From: Tahibacter aquaticus | Lineage (GTDB): Bacteria > Pseudomonadota > Gammaproteobacteria > Xanthomonadales > Rhodanobacteraceae | NCBI RefSeq assembly: GCF_004363655.1 | Contig: NZ_SNZH01000016.1 | Span: 62,001-126,000, forward strand | Direction of reading: 5' to 3' | Length of the DNA stretch: 64,000 nucleotides | In this document: in pieces, positions 1 to 9,123 of the stretch | How positions within the stretch are numbered: the first letter of the stretch is position 1 | How the letters are laid out: each line of letters begins with the position of its first letter | The notes under the pieces: model-generated | Told to the model about the DNA's origin: nothing | Seen by the model: only the letters and a program-made list of their open reading frames with translations | The model's database searches: none | Program-made: the position numbers and the translations under genes

Positions 1-1376
1 TCGTTCCAGGCATGCGCATCGGACTGGCGAATCAGCAGGTAACTACCGTCCGCGTTCCAGTAACCACCCTGATAGCCGACGACGACGCGCGCCGGCACGC
101 CAGCTGCGCGCATCAGGTTGGCGAAGGATGAGGAAAAATGCTCGCAGTAGCCGGCGCGGGTTTCGAACAGAAAATCGTCCATGCCGTCGCGTCCCAGTAC
201 CGGGGGCGTCAGCGTATAGCTGAACTCGTCGTGGTACAGCTTCAAGGCCGCCTGGACGATGCGCTGTGCATCGCCGCCATACTGCTGCCGCCACTGTGCG
301 CCCAGTTCCTGCAGGCGCGGGTTGAAGCCATAGGGCATGTTCAGGGCGGCCTGGCGCCGCATCGGGGTCAACCCCTCCAGACGGTATTCCAGCACCGAGC
401 TGAGGCTGAAGCGCTGCACGGCACTGAGTGGCCGGAAACCGACCAGGGTGAGGTCGGCATTGCGCGCAAAGCGTTCCGGTGCGCGCGTAGGCACGTCGAG
501 CGGGAACAGCCAGCGCTGCTGCGTGGGCTCCAGCGTGAGTTCGTACTCGATCGGCGCGGACAGCAATTTCAGATCGCCGTCTTCCAGCCGTGCCGAGGCC
601 GATTCGGTGCGTGTCCAGGTGAGGCCGTCGAATCGATTCAGTACCAGTCCGCGCCAGTAGCGCTGCGCGGGCAGCGGTGGTTGGCCGCTGGCGAACTGCA
701 CGCGGAAGGCAGGGCTGTCGTCGACCATCAGCTCGGCGAACTGGCCTGGCGCCATGGTGTCGCTGACGCCGGTGCGCGCCTCTTCGTTGCTGGGTGCGCC
801 CCACAGCGGCTGCGCCAGGCGTGGCATGAACACGAACACCACCAGGGTCAGCGGTATCGCAGCGGTGAGGCCGAGCACGGTGGAGCGCGTGCTGTGCCAC
901 AGGTCGGGACCGCCGCCCACGGCATCGGTCGGACGAGGCTCCAGCGCGCGCATGCAGACAAACAGTGGCACTACCGCCAGTGCTACGTGGGCGGCATTGA
1001 TCAGGTTGCGCTCGAACAGCAGCGCCGCCATCAGTACGAAGCCGGCAAACGTCAGTGCAGCGCGCGCGTCACGCACCTTTTCGCTTTCGCTGAGCTTGAG
1101 TATCAGCATGCCGATGGCCAGCACGCTGCCCGGTTCCAGCCCCAGCAGGGTGCCGTACTGGGCGATGACGGCGACCGGAAGGCCCAGGGTCAGCGGAAGG
1201 CGTATCCAGACCGGCGTCGCACCCCATTGCGGCCGGTAGCGCCGCTGCAGCCAGCGCGCGCCGACGATGGCCAGGCCGGCCGCATCCATCCACAGGGGCA
1301 GGTGGCCGAAATGCGTGGTCAATACCAGCAGCACGGCCAGGTTGAGCAGGTTGAACTGGTGCAGGTTCAGGCGCAT
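1..1376 (-). CDS. tgpA: TgpA-like transglutaminase membrane protein (3' part missing at the window edge)
   Basis: The window holds the first 458 codons; the gene continues past base 1. The protein starts with a block of hydrophobic helices (about residues 1-190), then a DUF3488-type periplasmic stretch, then a papain-like transglutaminase core. The core Cys is in CEHFSSSF (about residue 411) and the His in DAHAW (about residue 455), so the visible part of the active site is intact. The ATG at 1376 overlaps the TGA of the DUF58 gene by one base (TGATG), which implies translational coupling. The moxR-DUF58-transglutaminase order is a known conserved set; TgpA is an essential membrane protein in Pseudomonas, but its substrate is not established. 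The C-terminal membrane segment and tail expected in the family lie outside the window. Confidence 0.9.
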   Translation of the reverse strand, partial: MRLNLHQFNLLNLAVLLVLTTHFGHLPLWMDAAGLAIVGARWLQRRYRPQWGATPVWIRLPLTLGLPVAVIAQYGTLLGLEPGSVLAIGMLILKLSESEKVRDARAALTFAGFVLMAALLFERNLINAAHVALAVVPLFVCMRALEPRPTDAVGGGPDLWHSTRSTVLGLTAAIPLTLVVFVFMPRLAQPLWGAPSNEEARTGVSDTMAPGQFAELMVDDSPAFRVQFASGQPPLPAQRYWRGLVLNRFDGLTWTRTESASARLEDGDLKLLSAPIEYELTLEPTQQRWLFPLDVPTRAPERFARNADLTLVGFRPLSAVQRFSLSSVLEYRLEGLTPMRRQAALNMPYGFNPRLQELGAQWRQQYGGDAQRIVQAALKLYHDEFSYTLTPPVLGRDGMDDFLFETRAGYCEHFSSSFANLMRAAGVPARVVVGYQGGYWNADGSYLLIRQSDAHAWN

Positions 1377-2305
1377 CAGAGCAGCGCCAGTTCGCGCAGG
1401 CAGCGATAGGCGTGGGCACTGCCCAGGTCCGGGCCAATCTGTACCTGTGGAAGATGCAGCGAATAGCGCAGGCGGCTTTCCTCGGCCATCAGCACCCAGC
1501 GGGTAAGGCGCGAGACGCGGGTTTCCAGGTCCAGCGCGCCCAGGCCGTCGAAATCCAATACCAGTTCGTGCCCCAGCGGCATTTCCGGTTCGCGTACCAG
1601 CAGGCGATCGTGGCGTGCGCTGGCCTTCCAGGCGATCAGACGCAGAGGGTCGTTGACGCGGTATTCGCGCAGTGCGCCGAATTCCTCGCCCTGGGCCTGG
1701 GGCCGGCCGCTGTCGCTCGCGCGTGTACGCAACGGCAGCGGCGGCGCCTGTGCTTCGGCGCGGGCGAATACCAGCAGCTGGGTCTGCGGGTTGAGCCAGC
1801 TCCAGCAGCGGAACAGGCCATACGGCCAACTGGTCCAGACGCGAATGCGCGGCAATGCCAGATAGCCGCGCCGGGTGGTCGCTACCTCGATGCGTGCCTT
1901 GAGTGCTTCGTCGCTGCGGCCGCGCAGCAGGGTCGCTGCCGGCCTGGCCTCGATGCGCAGCGACTCGCGCCAGCGCGACGCGGCGTCGAAGGTCAGCTCC
2001 ACTTGCATCGGTTCGCCCGCATGCACCGGCACGGCGCGCACGCTGCGCAAGGCCAGTCCGTCGAGATTGCGGAAGCCGACCAGCATGCTGAGCACCGCAA
2101 TGGCAGCGATCAGGCTGGTCAGCAGCAGGGCCGGATTGTTGTTGTAGTTCAGTGCGCCCAGTGCCATTACCAGCAGCATGCCGCCGAAGACCAGGCCGAA
2201 CAGCGTCGGCAGCACGTAGATGCGGCGCCGGTTCAGCACGATGGGCAGGCTTTCGCCGCGGCGCAGGCGCGTCAGCGCGGGCAGGCGCCGCTCGGCCTGT
2301 TCCAT
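1376..2305 (-). CDS. DUF58 domain protein (MoxR-associated)
   Basis: About 309 residues. Two hydrophobic helices lie near the N-terminus after an AERRLPALTRLR segment, in a stretch containing YVLPTLFGLVFGG and the loop NYNNNPALL. The C-terminal half is the DUF58 domain, with the conserved GEEFGALREYRVNDPLRLI motif followed by IAWKASAR. DUF58 proteins are encoded beside MoxR ATPases and are thought to work with them in envelope assembly or maturation; no reaction is known. The start is uncertain: I use the ATG at 2305, but a TTG at 2347 would add 14 residues and match the usual family length better. Neither has a clear Shine-Dalgarno. The gene lies 56 bp after moxR and overlaps tgpA by one base. 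Confidence 0.88.
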   Translation of the reverse strand: MEQAERRLPALTRLRRGESLPIVLNRRRIYVLPTLFGLVFGGMLLVMALGALNYNNNPALLLTSLIAAIAVLSMLVGFRNLDGLALRSVRAVPVHAGEPMQVELTFDAASRWRESLRIEARPAATLLRGRSDEALKARIEVATTRRGYLALPRIRVWTSWPYGLFRCWSWLNPQTQLLVFARAEAQAPPLPLRTRASDSGRPQAQGEEFGALREYRVNDPLRLIAWKASARHDRLLVREPEMPLGHELVLDFDGLGALDLETRVSRLTRWVLMAEESRLRYSLHLPQVQIGPDLGSAHAYRCLRELALL

Positions 2306-2361
2306 CAGGCGCAGCCAGATACGTTGAAAACGTCCTGGGCTTTTCAATGACGCGGCGGCGT

Positions 2362-3321
2362 TCAACGCACCGCCACTTCGTTCAGCAGGGCCTTGGCCAG
2401 TAGCACGCGGTCGCGGGTACCGGCACCGGACAGGGTCAGGCGGTGCGCCGCCACGGGCACGAACACAGCCTGCACGTCTTCGGGCAGGCAATAGTTGCGC
2501 CCGGCGATCAGCGCGTGCGAGCGCGCGGCCATCAGCAGGGCCAGCCCGGCGCGTGGCGACAGGCCGATGCGGATCTCCGCGTGCGCGCGCGTCAGCGCGA
2601 TCAGTCCCTGTACGTAGTCGATCAAGGCGGCACTGGCCACGACGGCCGCCGCCTGCTCGCGCAGCAACTGGATGTCGGCGGCGTTCATGCACGGCACCAG
2701 CTTGGCAATAATCTGCTGCCGGTTGGCCGAGGTCAGCAGCTCGCGTTCCGCTTCGCGGCTGGGATAGTCCAGACTGATACGCAGCAGGAAGCGGTCGAGC
2801 TGCGAGTCGGGCAGGGGATAGGTGCCGGCCAGGTCGAGCGGGTTCTGTGTCGCGACGACGAAGAACGGTGCCGGCAGTGCATGGCTGCGCCCGTCCACGG
2901 TGACCTGCTGTTCGGCCATGGCTTCGAGCAAAGCGCTCTGCGTCTTGGGTGTGGCGCGGTTGATTTCGTCGGCCAGCACGAGTTGCGCGAACAGCGGGCC
3001 TGGATGGAATTCGAAGCGGTTTTGATCGCGTTCGAAGATGCTGACACCGATAATGTCCGAGGGCAGCAAGTCGCTGGTGAACTGGACACGCTGGAAGCTC
3101 AGGTCCAGCGTTGCGGCAAGTGCGTGCGCGAGCGTGGTCTTGCCCACGCCGGGCAGGTCCTCGATCAGCAGGTGGCCGGCGGCGAGCAGGCTGACGAAGG
3201 CCAAGTTGACCTGGGCCGCCTTGCCCAGCACCACGCTGTTTACCTGCGCTACGGCGCGGTCGAGATTGGTGCGCAGTTCGGCCGGCAACGCAGCAGGTGT
3301 GGCAGACGTGGTCGAAGTCAT
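2362..3321 (-). CDS. MoxR-family AAA+ ATPase
   Basis: 319 residues, a typical MoxR length. The Walker A motif GVGKTT is at about residues 58-63, Walker B LVLADEIN at about 114-121, and the sensor-like VVATQNP at about 158. A C-terminal AAA lid carries the family GLSPRAGLALL motif. MoxR ATPases act as chaperone-like partners of DUF58 or VWA proteins. This is the first gene of the moxR-DUF58-tgpA operon. The ATG at 3321 was chosen because the AAA-domain start fits; longer reading upstream would overlap the divergent glycosyltransferase gene. About 51 bp separate the two divergent starts, so both promoters must lie in or overlap that gap. Confidence 0.93.
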   Translation of the reverse strand: MTSTTSATPAALPAELRTNLDRAVAQVNSVVLGKAAQVNLAFVSLLAAGHLLIEDLPGVGKTTLAHALAATLDLSFQRVQFTSDLLPSDIIGVSIFERDQNRFEFHPGPLFAQLVLADEINRATPKTQSALLEAMAEQQVTVDGRSHALPAPFFVVATQNPLDLAGTYPLPDSQLDRFLLRISLDYPSREAERELLTSANRQQIIAKLVPCMNAADIQLLREQAAAVVASAALIDYVQGLIALTRAHAEIRIGLSPRAGLALLMAARSHALIAGRNYCLPEDVQAVFVPVAAHRLTLSGAGTRDRVLLAKALLNEVAVR

Positions 3322-3372
3322 CAGTGATCGCTCATTCAAGGGGTGCGCAATGCGCCAGGCAAAGGATCGGTA

Positions 3373-4935
3373 GTGCAGCGTGAAACGAGTGTAGCCAGCG
3401 ATGGCGTGTCGACGCGATACACGGCCATCGCATTCTGGGCAATTGGGTTGCTTGTGCTGGCGATCAAGATCGTCATTGCCGACAGCCTGGCGCTTTTTGG
3501 CGACGAAGCGTTTTACTGGCAGGAAAGCCGCAATCTGGCCTGGTCGTATACCGACGTACCACCGGCGACAGCGTGGCTGATCTGTCTGGGCGAAACGCTG
3601 TTCGGTCATTCCCTGCTCGGCACGCGCAGCCTGTTCCTGCTGCTGGGTACGGCGACGGTGCTGCTGGTACTGCGGCTGGGCTGGCGTCTGTATGGTGCGC
3701 GAGTAGGCCTGCTCGCGGCGCTGGGCTGGCAATTGCTGCCGCTGGGCGGAACGCTGGGTGTCATGGCCATGCCCGATGTACCGCTGAGTTTCGGTGCGGT
3801 ACTCATGTTGTACGGGCTTGCCGGCAGCCTGCAGCGCTGGCCCCGCGCCTGGCTCTGGCTGGGCCTGGGGCTGATGCTGGTCTGGCTGTCGCACTATCGA
3901 GCCGCCTTGTTGCTGCCTGGCGGGCTGGCGGTGTTGCTGGCCAGCGCCGAGGGCCGGCGTCTGTGGCGTAGGCCGGGACTGTGGCTGGCGCTGGCGCTGG
4001 GCGTGCTGGGCTTGCTGCCGTTGCTGCTGTTCAATCGTTCGCACGAGTGGAGCGGCCTGAGTTTCCAGCTGGTCGAGCGCCATCCCTGGCAATTCCAGGC
4101 CAGCGGCCTGTTGCAGCCGCTGGAGCAGATGTTCATCGTCACGCCGCTGTTATACGGCCTGTTGCTATGGGCGTTGTTGCGCGGTTGGCGCGAGCGCCGC
4201 GACAGCGTCATCGTCGCGCTGCTTGCCGGGGCCGGTCTGAGTGTGGTGCTGCTGTATTTCCTGTTTGGCCTGTTCGGCGATGGCCTGCGCTTTCGCTGGC
4301 ACTGGCCGCTGCAGGCGTACGTGCCGGCTTTGCTGTTGCTGGCGCTGTATCGCACGCGCGCGCAAGTCGGTAGTGGCTGGTTGCTGGCGGGCTATGCTCT
4401 CGCTGGCATCGGGCTTGCTATGGCGCTGGGCTACATGGCCCTGGCGGCAACGCCGCAGGCAACAGCCCTGCTCGCGCGGCAAAAGATATTTCCCTACAAC
4501 TTCGTTGGCTGGGACGAAGTCGCCGCGCGCACGCGCGAGCTGCTGGCGCAGCAGCCGGCGGGTACGCCGCTGGTGGCGGACAATTTCCTGCTCGGCGCCG
4601 AGCTGGATTTCCATCTCGATGCGCGCCAGGTTGTCTACTCGCTGGATCACCCGCGCAATATCAAGCACGGCCGCGCACCGCAGCTGGCCTTGTGGCGGCG
4701 CGACGAGCGTGGCCTGCGCGCGGCACTGGCCGGGCGCCGCGTGCTGCTGGTGGTAGAAGAAACCACTGGCAGCGAACGCGAACGCATCGTCTGGCAGCAA
4801 ACCCTGTGCACGCGGCTCAGGCAGTTGCAGCGCGTGGATCGGCTCAGCCTGTTCGATGGGCGCAAGGTGTTCAGCTGGTATCTCGGCGAGGTTCCGGCGC
4901 TGGGCGAAAGCGTCGAGTGCGCAGTGCCGCCGTGA
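3373..4935 (+). CDS. ArnT/PMT-like polytopic glycosyltransferase (GT39/GT83 type)
   Basis: About 520 residues, with some ten or more hydrophobic helices in the first 370 residues and a soluble tail. The first loop carries the acidic signature GDEAFYWQESRNLAWSYTD followed by VPP, which in this superfamily (ArnT, GT83, PMT) binds the polyprenyl-phosphate sugar donor. The likely role is transfer of a sugar from a lipid-linked donor to an envelope acceptor on the periplasmic side; donor and acceptor cannot be told from sequence. I choose the GTG at 3373 because AAAGGA (3361-3366) lies seven bases upstream. The longer GTG at 3343 has its G-rich stretch touching the start codon. It is transcribed away from moxR. 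Confidence 0.85.
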   Translation: MQRETSVASDGVSTRYTAIAFWAIGLLVLAIKIVIADSLALFGDEAFYWQESRNLAWSYTDVPPATAWLICLGETLFGHSLLGTRSLFLLLGTATVLLVLRLGWRLYGARVGLLAALGWQLLPLGGTLGVMAMPDVPLSFGAVLMLYGLAGSLQRWPRAWLWLGLGLMLVWLSHYRAALLLPGGLAVLLASAEGRRLWRRPGLWLALALGVLGLLPLLLFNRSHEWSGLSFQLVERHPWQFQASGLLQPLEQMFIVTPLLYGLLLWALLRGWRERRDSVIVALLAGAGLSVVLLYFLFGLFGDGLRFRWHWPLQAYVPALLLLALYRTRAQVGSGWLLAGYALAGIGLAMALGYMALAATPQATALLARQKIFPYNFVGWDEVAARTRELLAQQPAGTPLVADNFLLGAELDFHLDARQVVYSLDHPRNIKHGRAPQLALWRRDERGLRAALAGRRVLLVVEETTGSERERIVWQQTLCTRLRQLQRVDRLSLFDGRKVFSWYLGEVPALGESVECAVPP

Positions 4936-5016
4936 TGGCCGGAGCCAGGCTGCAACGATAAATCGACGCAAAGTAAACAAGCGCGGCCGGTGCGGCGGCT
5001 CGTCGCACTGCCGCAC

Positions 5017-5631
5017 TCAAAGGACTGCGATACCCGCTTCGCGCAACAGCCGGCACAGAGCGATCAAGGGCAGGCCGACGAGGGCGCTGGGGTCGTCGCT
5101 GCGGATATGCTCGAACAGACTGATGCCCAGGCCTTCCGATTTGAACGCGCCGGCACAGTCCAGCGGTTGCTCGCGCTCGACGTAGCGTTCGATTTCCGGC
5201 CGCGTCAGCGGGCGGAACTGCACATCGGTAATGTCCAGTGCATGCCGGGCAATGAACGGCTCGCGGCGCGCATCGATCAGGCAAAGGCCGGTATAGAAAC
5301 GCACGGCATTGGCGCTGCTGGCCTGCAGCTGCCGGATGGCACGCGCCGCCGTGCCGGGTTTGCCCAGGATGGCAGCGCCCAGGCCGGCGACCTGGTCCGA
5401 GCCGATGACCAGCGCCCCCGGATGCATTTTTGCCACGGCCTGCGCTTTCGCCTGGGCCAGGCGCCGGGCCAGGGCGGCCGGCGCTTCGCCCGGCTGCGGC
5501 GTTTCGTCGACGTCTGGCGTGGCCTGGCGGAAATGCGGGGCAATGCGCCGCAGCAGTTCGGCGCGGTAGCGTGAGGTCGAGCCCAGCACCAGTTCGACCT
5601 GGTCCAGCGCGAGCAGCGGCATGTCGGTCAT
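5017..5631 (-). CDS. maf: Maf/YceF-family nucleotide pyrophosphatase
   Basis: 204 residues. The N-terminal LVLGSTSRYRAELL motif is the Maf nucleotide-binding signature. The conserved VIGSDQV, GKPGTAARA and the YVEREQPLDCAGAFKSEG segment follow in order. The family hydrolyses non-canonical or modified nucleoside triphosphates; YceF-type members act on 7-methyl-GTP, and the CAGAFKSEGLG stretch and the yceD-rpmF neighbourhood favour that subgroup. The ATG at 5631 overlaps the TGA of the upstream coiled-coil gene as ATGA. In enterobacteria yceF is also next to yceD-rpmF, but here it points the opposite way. It ends convergently with the glycosyltransferase gene, 81 bp apart. Confidence 0.93.
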   Translation of the reverse strand: MTDMPLLALDQVELVLGSTSRYRAELLRRIAPHFRQATPDVDETPQPGEAPAALARRLAQAKAQAVAKMHPGALVIGSDQVAGLGAAILGKPGTAARAIRQLQASSANAVRFYTGLCLIDARREPFIARHALDITDVQFRPLTRPEIERYVEREQPLDCAGAFKSEGLGISLFEHIRSDDPSALVGLPLIALCRLLREAGIAVL

Positions 5632-6053
5632 CGCCGCTGTGCCTCGCGCAAGGCCTTGGTGATGTCCTCCAGTCCGCGCAACTGCTGGTCCATGGCGCGG
5701 CGCGACTGGTCCAGCGCCTCGACAGCCTTGTCCAGCTCCTGTTGGCCGGCTTCGATGGCGTGCTGCTGTATCCATAGACGGTGCTGCAGCAGGTCGCGCA
5801 GTGCGGCCTGGACCTTGTAATCTGCGGCCAGGGCTTCGTCGGCGTCGCCGGTCATTTCCTCGGGCAGGTCGACCAGCATGGCGCGCAGGGTCTGCATGCG
5901 TTCGCGGCAGTCCAGAAGCTGGCGCTCCAGCGCATCGGCGCTATCGAGCAGACGGCGCAGCGACTGGTCGCGACGGCGCCAGCGGCGTTCGCGCAGCAGG
6001 GCAAAAGTCAGTCCCACCACTACCAGGGCGATCAGCACAATCAAGTAGTTCAT
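5628..6053 (-). CDS. Membrane-anchored coiled-coil protein of unknown function
   Basis: 141 residues. Residues 1-20 form one hydrophobic helix (MNYLIVLIALVVVGLTFALL) followed by a strongly basic stretch RERRWRRR, so the C-terminal part should be cytoplasmic. The rest is almost all helical and rich in Gln, Leu, Arg and Glu with heptad-like spacing, indicating a coiled coil from about 30 to 140. I do not recognise a named family. It overlaps maf by four bases (ATGA) and is probably co-transcribed with it. The promoter would lie in 6054-6170, shared with the divergent yceD. Confidence 0.75.
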   Translation of the reverse strand: MNYLIVLIALVVVGLTFALLRERRWRRRDQSLRRLLDSADALERQLLDCRERMQTLRAMLVDLPEEMTGDADEALAADYKVQAALRDLLQHRLWIQQHAIEAGQQELDKAVEALDQSRRAMDQQLRGLEDITKALREAQRR

Positions 6054-6132
6054 CGGCGCCGAGTCTGCCGCAAGCCTCGCCGGGCGACAATGCGCGGGAA
6101 ACGCCTAAGTCGCGGAGCGGGCAGGGTTTCGG

Positions 6133-6161
6133 TTGACTTGGGCGCGCCTGCTCACTACTAT
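6133..6161 (+). promoter_or_regulatory. Sigma-70-type promoter for yceD-rpmF
   Basis: TTGACT (6133-6138) and TACTAT (6156-6161) are separated by exactly 17 bases. The expected transcription start is near 6168, only about three bases before the yceD ATG at 6171, so the mRNA would be leaderless or nearly so. Seen in sequence; no expression data. Confidence 0.6.
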
Positions 6162-6170
6162 CGCGCGCCC

Positions 6171-6683
6171 ATGTCTGCGCCTTTCCCCGAGATAGTGGAC
6201 GCTTGGCGCATGGTCTCTGCGCGGCGTTCGTTCAATGGAAACCTGTCGGTTGCCAAGTTGCCGCGTTTAGCGGACGCGCTGGCGAAACCGGACGGGGTGA
6301 TCTCCTACGATATCGAGTTCGGCAGGGATGACCTGGGCATCGCCTTCCTGGCGATACGCGCGCAGACTCAGGTCAGCCTGATCTGTCAGCGCAGTCTGGA
6401 TACGTTTTTGTTGCCCGTGACGATCGACACCCGGCTGGGTCTGATCGTCCGGGAAGAGGAAGAAGCAGGCCTGTCGCCCGGTTACGAGCCCTTGCTGCTC
6501 GAATCCGCCGAGTTAAGGCCCGCCGATGTGATCGAGGACGAGCTGCTGCTGGCTTTGCCCTTGATTCCGGTCAAACCGGGCCCGGAAGAGTCGCCGCTGG
6601 ACTGGTCGACTGATCCGGACCAGGCTGAGGAACCGGAGCGGCCGAATCCCTTCGCCGCCCTGGGCAGCCTGAAAAAAGGATAG
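6171..6683 (+). CDS. yceD: YceD/DUF177 family protein
   Basis: 170 residues. The mid-protein motif VSLICQRSLDTFLLPV (about residues 68-83) and the acidic C-terminal half with PADVIEDELLLALPLIPVKP are the DUF177 signature; such proteins often precede rpmF and have been linked to 23S rRNA maturation in plants and bacteria. The protein ends in PNPFAALGSLKK, the usual family tail. The ATG at 6171 is dictated by the family N-terminus; no Shine-Dalgarno precedes it, which fits the near-leaderless promoter just upstream. rpmF follows after 107 bp. Confidence 0.92.
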   Translation: MSAPFPEIVDAWRMVSARRSFNGNLSVAKLPRLADALAKPDGVISYDIEFGRDDLGIAFLAIRAQTQVSLICQRSLDTFLLPVTIDTRLGLIVREEEEAGLSPGYEPLLLESAELRPADVIEDELLLALPLIPVKPGPEESPLDWSTDPDQAEEPERPNPFAALGSLKKG

Positions 6684-6790
6684 GCAGCAGCGGCGGCGCC
6701 ACGCAGCAACGGCGCAGGGCGGTGCAAGCCGCGAAGATCATCGATTTGTAACATCGCGCAAGCGAACACTAGTGTTTCTGGAGAGTTCCC

Positions 6791-6985
6791 ATGGCAGTGC
6801 AGAAGTCCCGCAAAACCCCGTCGACCCGCGGCATGCGTCGTTCCCACGATGCGCTGACGGCCAAGCAGCTGTCGACCGATCCGACCACGGGCGAAGTGCA
6901 CGTGCGTCACCACATCACCAAGGACGGCTACTACCGCGGCCGTCAGGTGATCCCGAGCAAGACCCGGGTCCAGTCCGAAGATTGA
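6791..6985 (+). CDS. rpmF: 50S ribosomal protein L32
   Basis: 64 residues, full L32 length. It begins [20 protein letters not shown], the universal bacterial L32 start, and contains the [10 protein letters not shown] and GYYRGRQVI segments. It lacks the zinc-binding cysteine pairs found in some L32 proteins, as is normal for gammaproteobacteria. GGAGAG at about 6780-6785 serves as ribosome binding site. A strong hairpin follows the stop at 7023-7052. In many gammaproteobacteria plsX comes next; here the next gene is fabH. Confidence 0.97.
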   Translation: MAVQKSRKTPSTRGMRRSHDALTAKQLSTDPTTGEVHVRHHITKDGYYRGRQVIPSKTRVQSED

Positions 6986-7022
6986 TCCTCGCGGCCGCCA
7001 GCCGGCCACGATGACAAGTCAC

Positions 7023-7052
7023 CGAATTCCGGCGCGCAGGCGCCGGAATTCG
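7023..7052 (+). terminator. Hairpin after rpmF
   Basis: A perfect 12-bp stem (CGAATTCCGGCG at 7023-7034 with CGCCGGAATTCG at 7041-7052) closes a six-base loop and is followed by TTT. The short T run makes it a weak intrinsic terminator or an attenuator controlling read-through into fabH. Confidence 0.6.
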
Positions 7053-7095
7053 TTTGCAGGCGGCGCCGGCGGACCAGTCCCGCAGCTGCCGCGTG

Positions 7096-8085
7096 ATGCA
7101 GGGGGACGCCGCTCTGATTCATTCACGTATCGCAGGCACTGGCAGCTATCTGCCGGAAAAAGTCCTGACCAATGCGGACCTGGAAAAAATCGTCGATACC
7201 AGCGACGAGTGGATCCACAGCCGCACCGGCATCCGCCAGCGCCATGTCGCTGCGGAAGGCCAGACCACCTCCGATCTCGCCGAGCACGCCGCCCGCGCAG
7301 CGCTGGACGCCGCCGGTGTCGATATCCGTGAGATCGAGCTCATCGTAGTCGGCACGACGACACCCGACCTTATCTTTCCGTCTACCGCCTGCCTGCTGCA
7401 GCACCGCCTCGGCGCCAACGGCTGCGCCGCGTTCGACGTGAACGCCGCCTGCTCGGGCTTCATCTATGCGCTCAGCGTGGCCGACAAGTTCATCCGCTCC
7501 GGCGCGGTGAAGAAAGCGCTGGTGGTCGGTGCGGAAACGCTGACGCGCATGCTGGACTGGAACGACCGCGCCACCTGCGTGCTGTTCGGCGACGGTGCCG
7601 GCGCAGTGGTGCTCACGGCCGACAGCGAGCCCGGCGTGATCAGCACGCATCTGCATGCCGACGGCGCCTACAAGGAATTGCTGTGGAATCCGGTCGGCGT
7701 GTCGGCCGGTTTCAAGCCGGAAGAACACAACGCCGGCGTGCGCGTGCTGATGATCGGCAACGAAGTGTTCAAGGTCGCCGTGAAAACGCTGGACGCGGTT
7801 GTCGAGGAAACCCTGGCCGCGAACGGCCTGACCAAGTCCGCCATCGACTGGCTGATTCCGCACCAGGCCAACCTGCGCATCATCCAGGCCACGGCCAAGC
7901 GTCTGGAAATGCCGATGGACCGGGTCATTGTGACGGTCGACAAGCACGGCAATACCTCGTCCGGCTCGGTGCCGCTGGCGCTGGATCACGCCGTGCGTTC
8001 CGGTCGCGTGCAGCGCGGCCAGCTGCTGCTGATGGAAGCCTTCGGCGGCGGCTTCACCTGGGGCTCGGCGCTGGTGCGCTACTGA
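7096..8085 (+). CDS. fabH: 3-oxoacyl-ACP synthase III (KAS III)
   Basis: About 329 residues. FabH condenses acetyl-CoA with malonyl-ACP to start fatty acid synthesis. The catalytic Cys is in VNAACSGF (about residue 119), the His in PHQANLR (about 256) and the Asn in HGNTSSGS (about 286). The C-terminus [16 protein letters not shown] is typical. The start is uncertain: ATG 7096 gives a slightly long N-terminus before [14 protein letters not shown]. The strong purine run GGGGGA (7101-7106) lies after this ATG and would instead suit a CTG or ATT at 7114-7119. It heads fabH-fabD-fabG-acpP-fabF. Confidence 0.95.
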   Translation: MQGDAALIHSRIAGTGSYLPEKVLTNADLEKIVDTSDEWIHSRTGIRQRHVAAEGQTTSDLAEHAARAALDAAGVDIREIELIVVGTTTPDLIFPSTACLLQHRLGANGCAAFDVNAACSGFIYALSVADKFIRSGAVKKALVVGAETLTRMLDWNDRATCVLFGDGAGAVVLTADSEPGVISTHLHADGAYKELLWNPVGVSAGFKPEEHNAGVRVLMIGNEVFKVAVKTLDAVVEETLAANGLTKSAIDWLIPHQANLRIIQATAKRLEMPMDRVIVTVDKHGNTSSGSVPLALDHAVRSGRVQRGQLLLMEAFGGGFTWGSALVRY

Positions 8086-8156
8086 CACGGGCGCGCTGTC
8101 TTCGCGGCGCGCCGTCTTTCTTTCCGCTCCTTATCCTGCGACGTCATTTCTGCGCT

Positions 8157-9104
8157 ATGACTCAACACTCGCTCGCCTTTGTTTTCCCGGGCCAGGGCTC
8201 CCAGGCGGTCGGCATGCTGGCCGAGCTGGCTGCTGCCGAACCCCTGGTGCGGCAAACCTTCGACGAGGCTTCGGCCGGTGCGGGCACGGACCTGTGGACC
8301 CTGTCGCAGGATGGCCCCGAAGCCGATCTCAACCGCACCGAAAACACCCAGCCAGCCTTGCTGGCGGCATCGATCGCGGTATGGCGCGTCTGGCAGGCCC
8401 GTGGTGGTGCGCTGCCGGCGCTGCTGGCCGGCCATAGCCTGGGCGAATACTCGGCCCTGGTCGCTGCCGGCGCGCTGTCGCTGCACGATGCGGCCGGCCT
8501 CGTCGCTGAGCGCGGCCGCCTGATGCAGGCGGCGGTGCCGCCTGGCGTCGGTGCCATGGCGGCGATTCTTGGCGGCGACGATGCGCAGATCGCCCAGGCT
8601 TGCGCCGAAGTGGCCGGCGACGAGGTCGTCGCGCCGGCCAACTACAACTCGCCCGGCCAGTTGGTCATCGCCGGCCATGCTGCAGCGGTCGACCGCGCGC
8701 TAGCGCGTCTGGCCGAGCTGGGCATCAAGAAAACCGTCAAGCTCGCCGTCAGCGTGCCGTCGCATACCGCACTGATGACTGAGGCTGCGCAGCGCCTGGC
8801 CGAGCGCATGGACACGATTGCCTGGTCGCTGCCGCGCATTGCGGTGATCCAGAATGCCGACGCACGCACGTTCGATGCTATCGCCGACATTCGCGCCGCG
8901 CTGCAGCGCCAGCTGTATCAGCCCGTGCGCTGGACCGAATGCGTACAGGCGCTGGTCGCCGGCGGCGCCCAACGCGCCTGCGAATGCGGCCCGGGCAAGG
9001 TGCTGGCCGGGCTGATCAAGCGTATCGACAAGAGCCTGCAAACCACCGCGATAGGCACGCCGGCCGAATTGGAGCAGGCCCTGGCCGCCGGCCACGCTGC
9101 ATAA
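8157..9104 (+). CDS. fabD: Malonyl-CoA:ACP transacylase
   Basis: 315 residues. FabD moves malonyl from CoA to acyl carrier protein. It starts with the family AFVFPGQGSQ motif and has the nucleophile in GHSLGEYSALVAAG (Ser about 94). The catalytic His lies in VSVPSHTALM (about 201), and NYNSPGQLVIAG is the conserved mid-domain strand. The ATG at 8157 fits the family N-terminus; reading further upstream would overlap fabH. fabG follows 19 bp later. Confidence 0.97.
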   Translation: MTQHSLAFVFPGQGSQAVGMLAELAAAEPLVRQTFDEASAGAGTDLWTLSQDGPEADLNRTENTQPALLAASIAVWRVWQARGGALPALLAGHSLGEYSALVAAGALSLHDAAGLVAERGRLMQAAVPPGVGAMAAILGGDDAQIAQACAEVAGDEVVAPANYNSPGQLVIAGHAAAVDRALARLAELGIKKTVKLAVSVPSHTALMTEAAQRLAERMDTIAWSLPRIAVIQNADARTFDAIADIRAALQRQLYQPVRWTECVQALVAGGAQRACECGPGKVLAGLIKRIDKSLQTTAIGTPAELEQALAAGHAA

Positions 9105-9123
9105 GATAAAAGGGAAAACTGCC

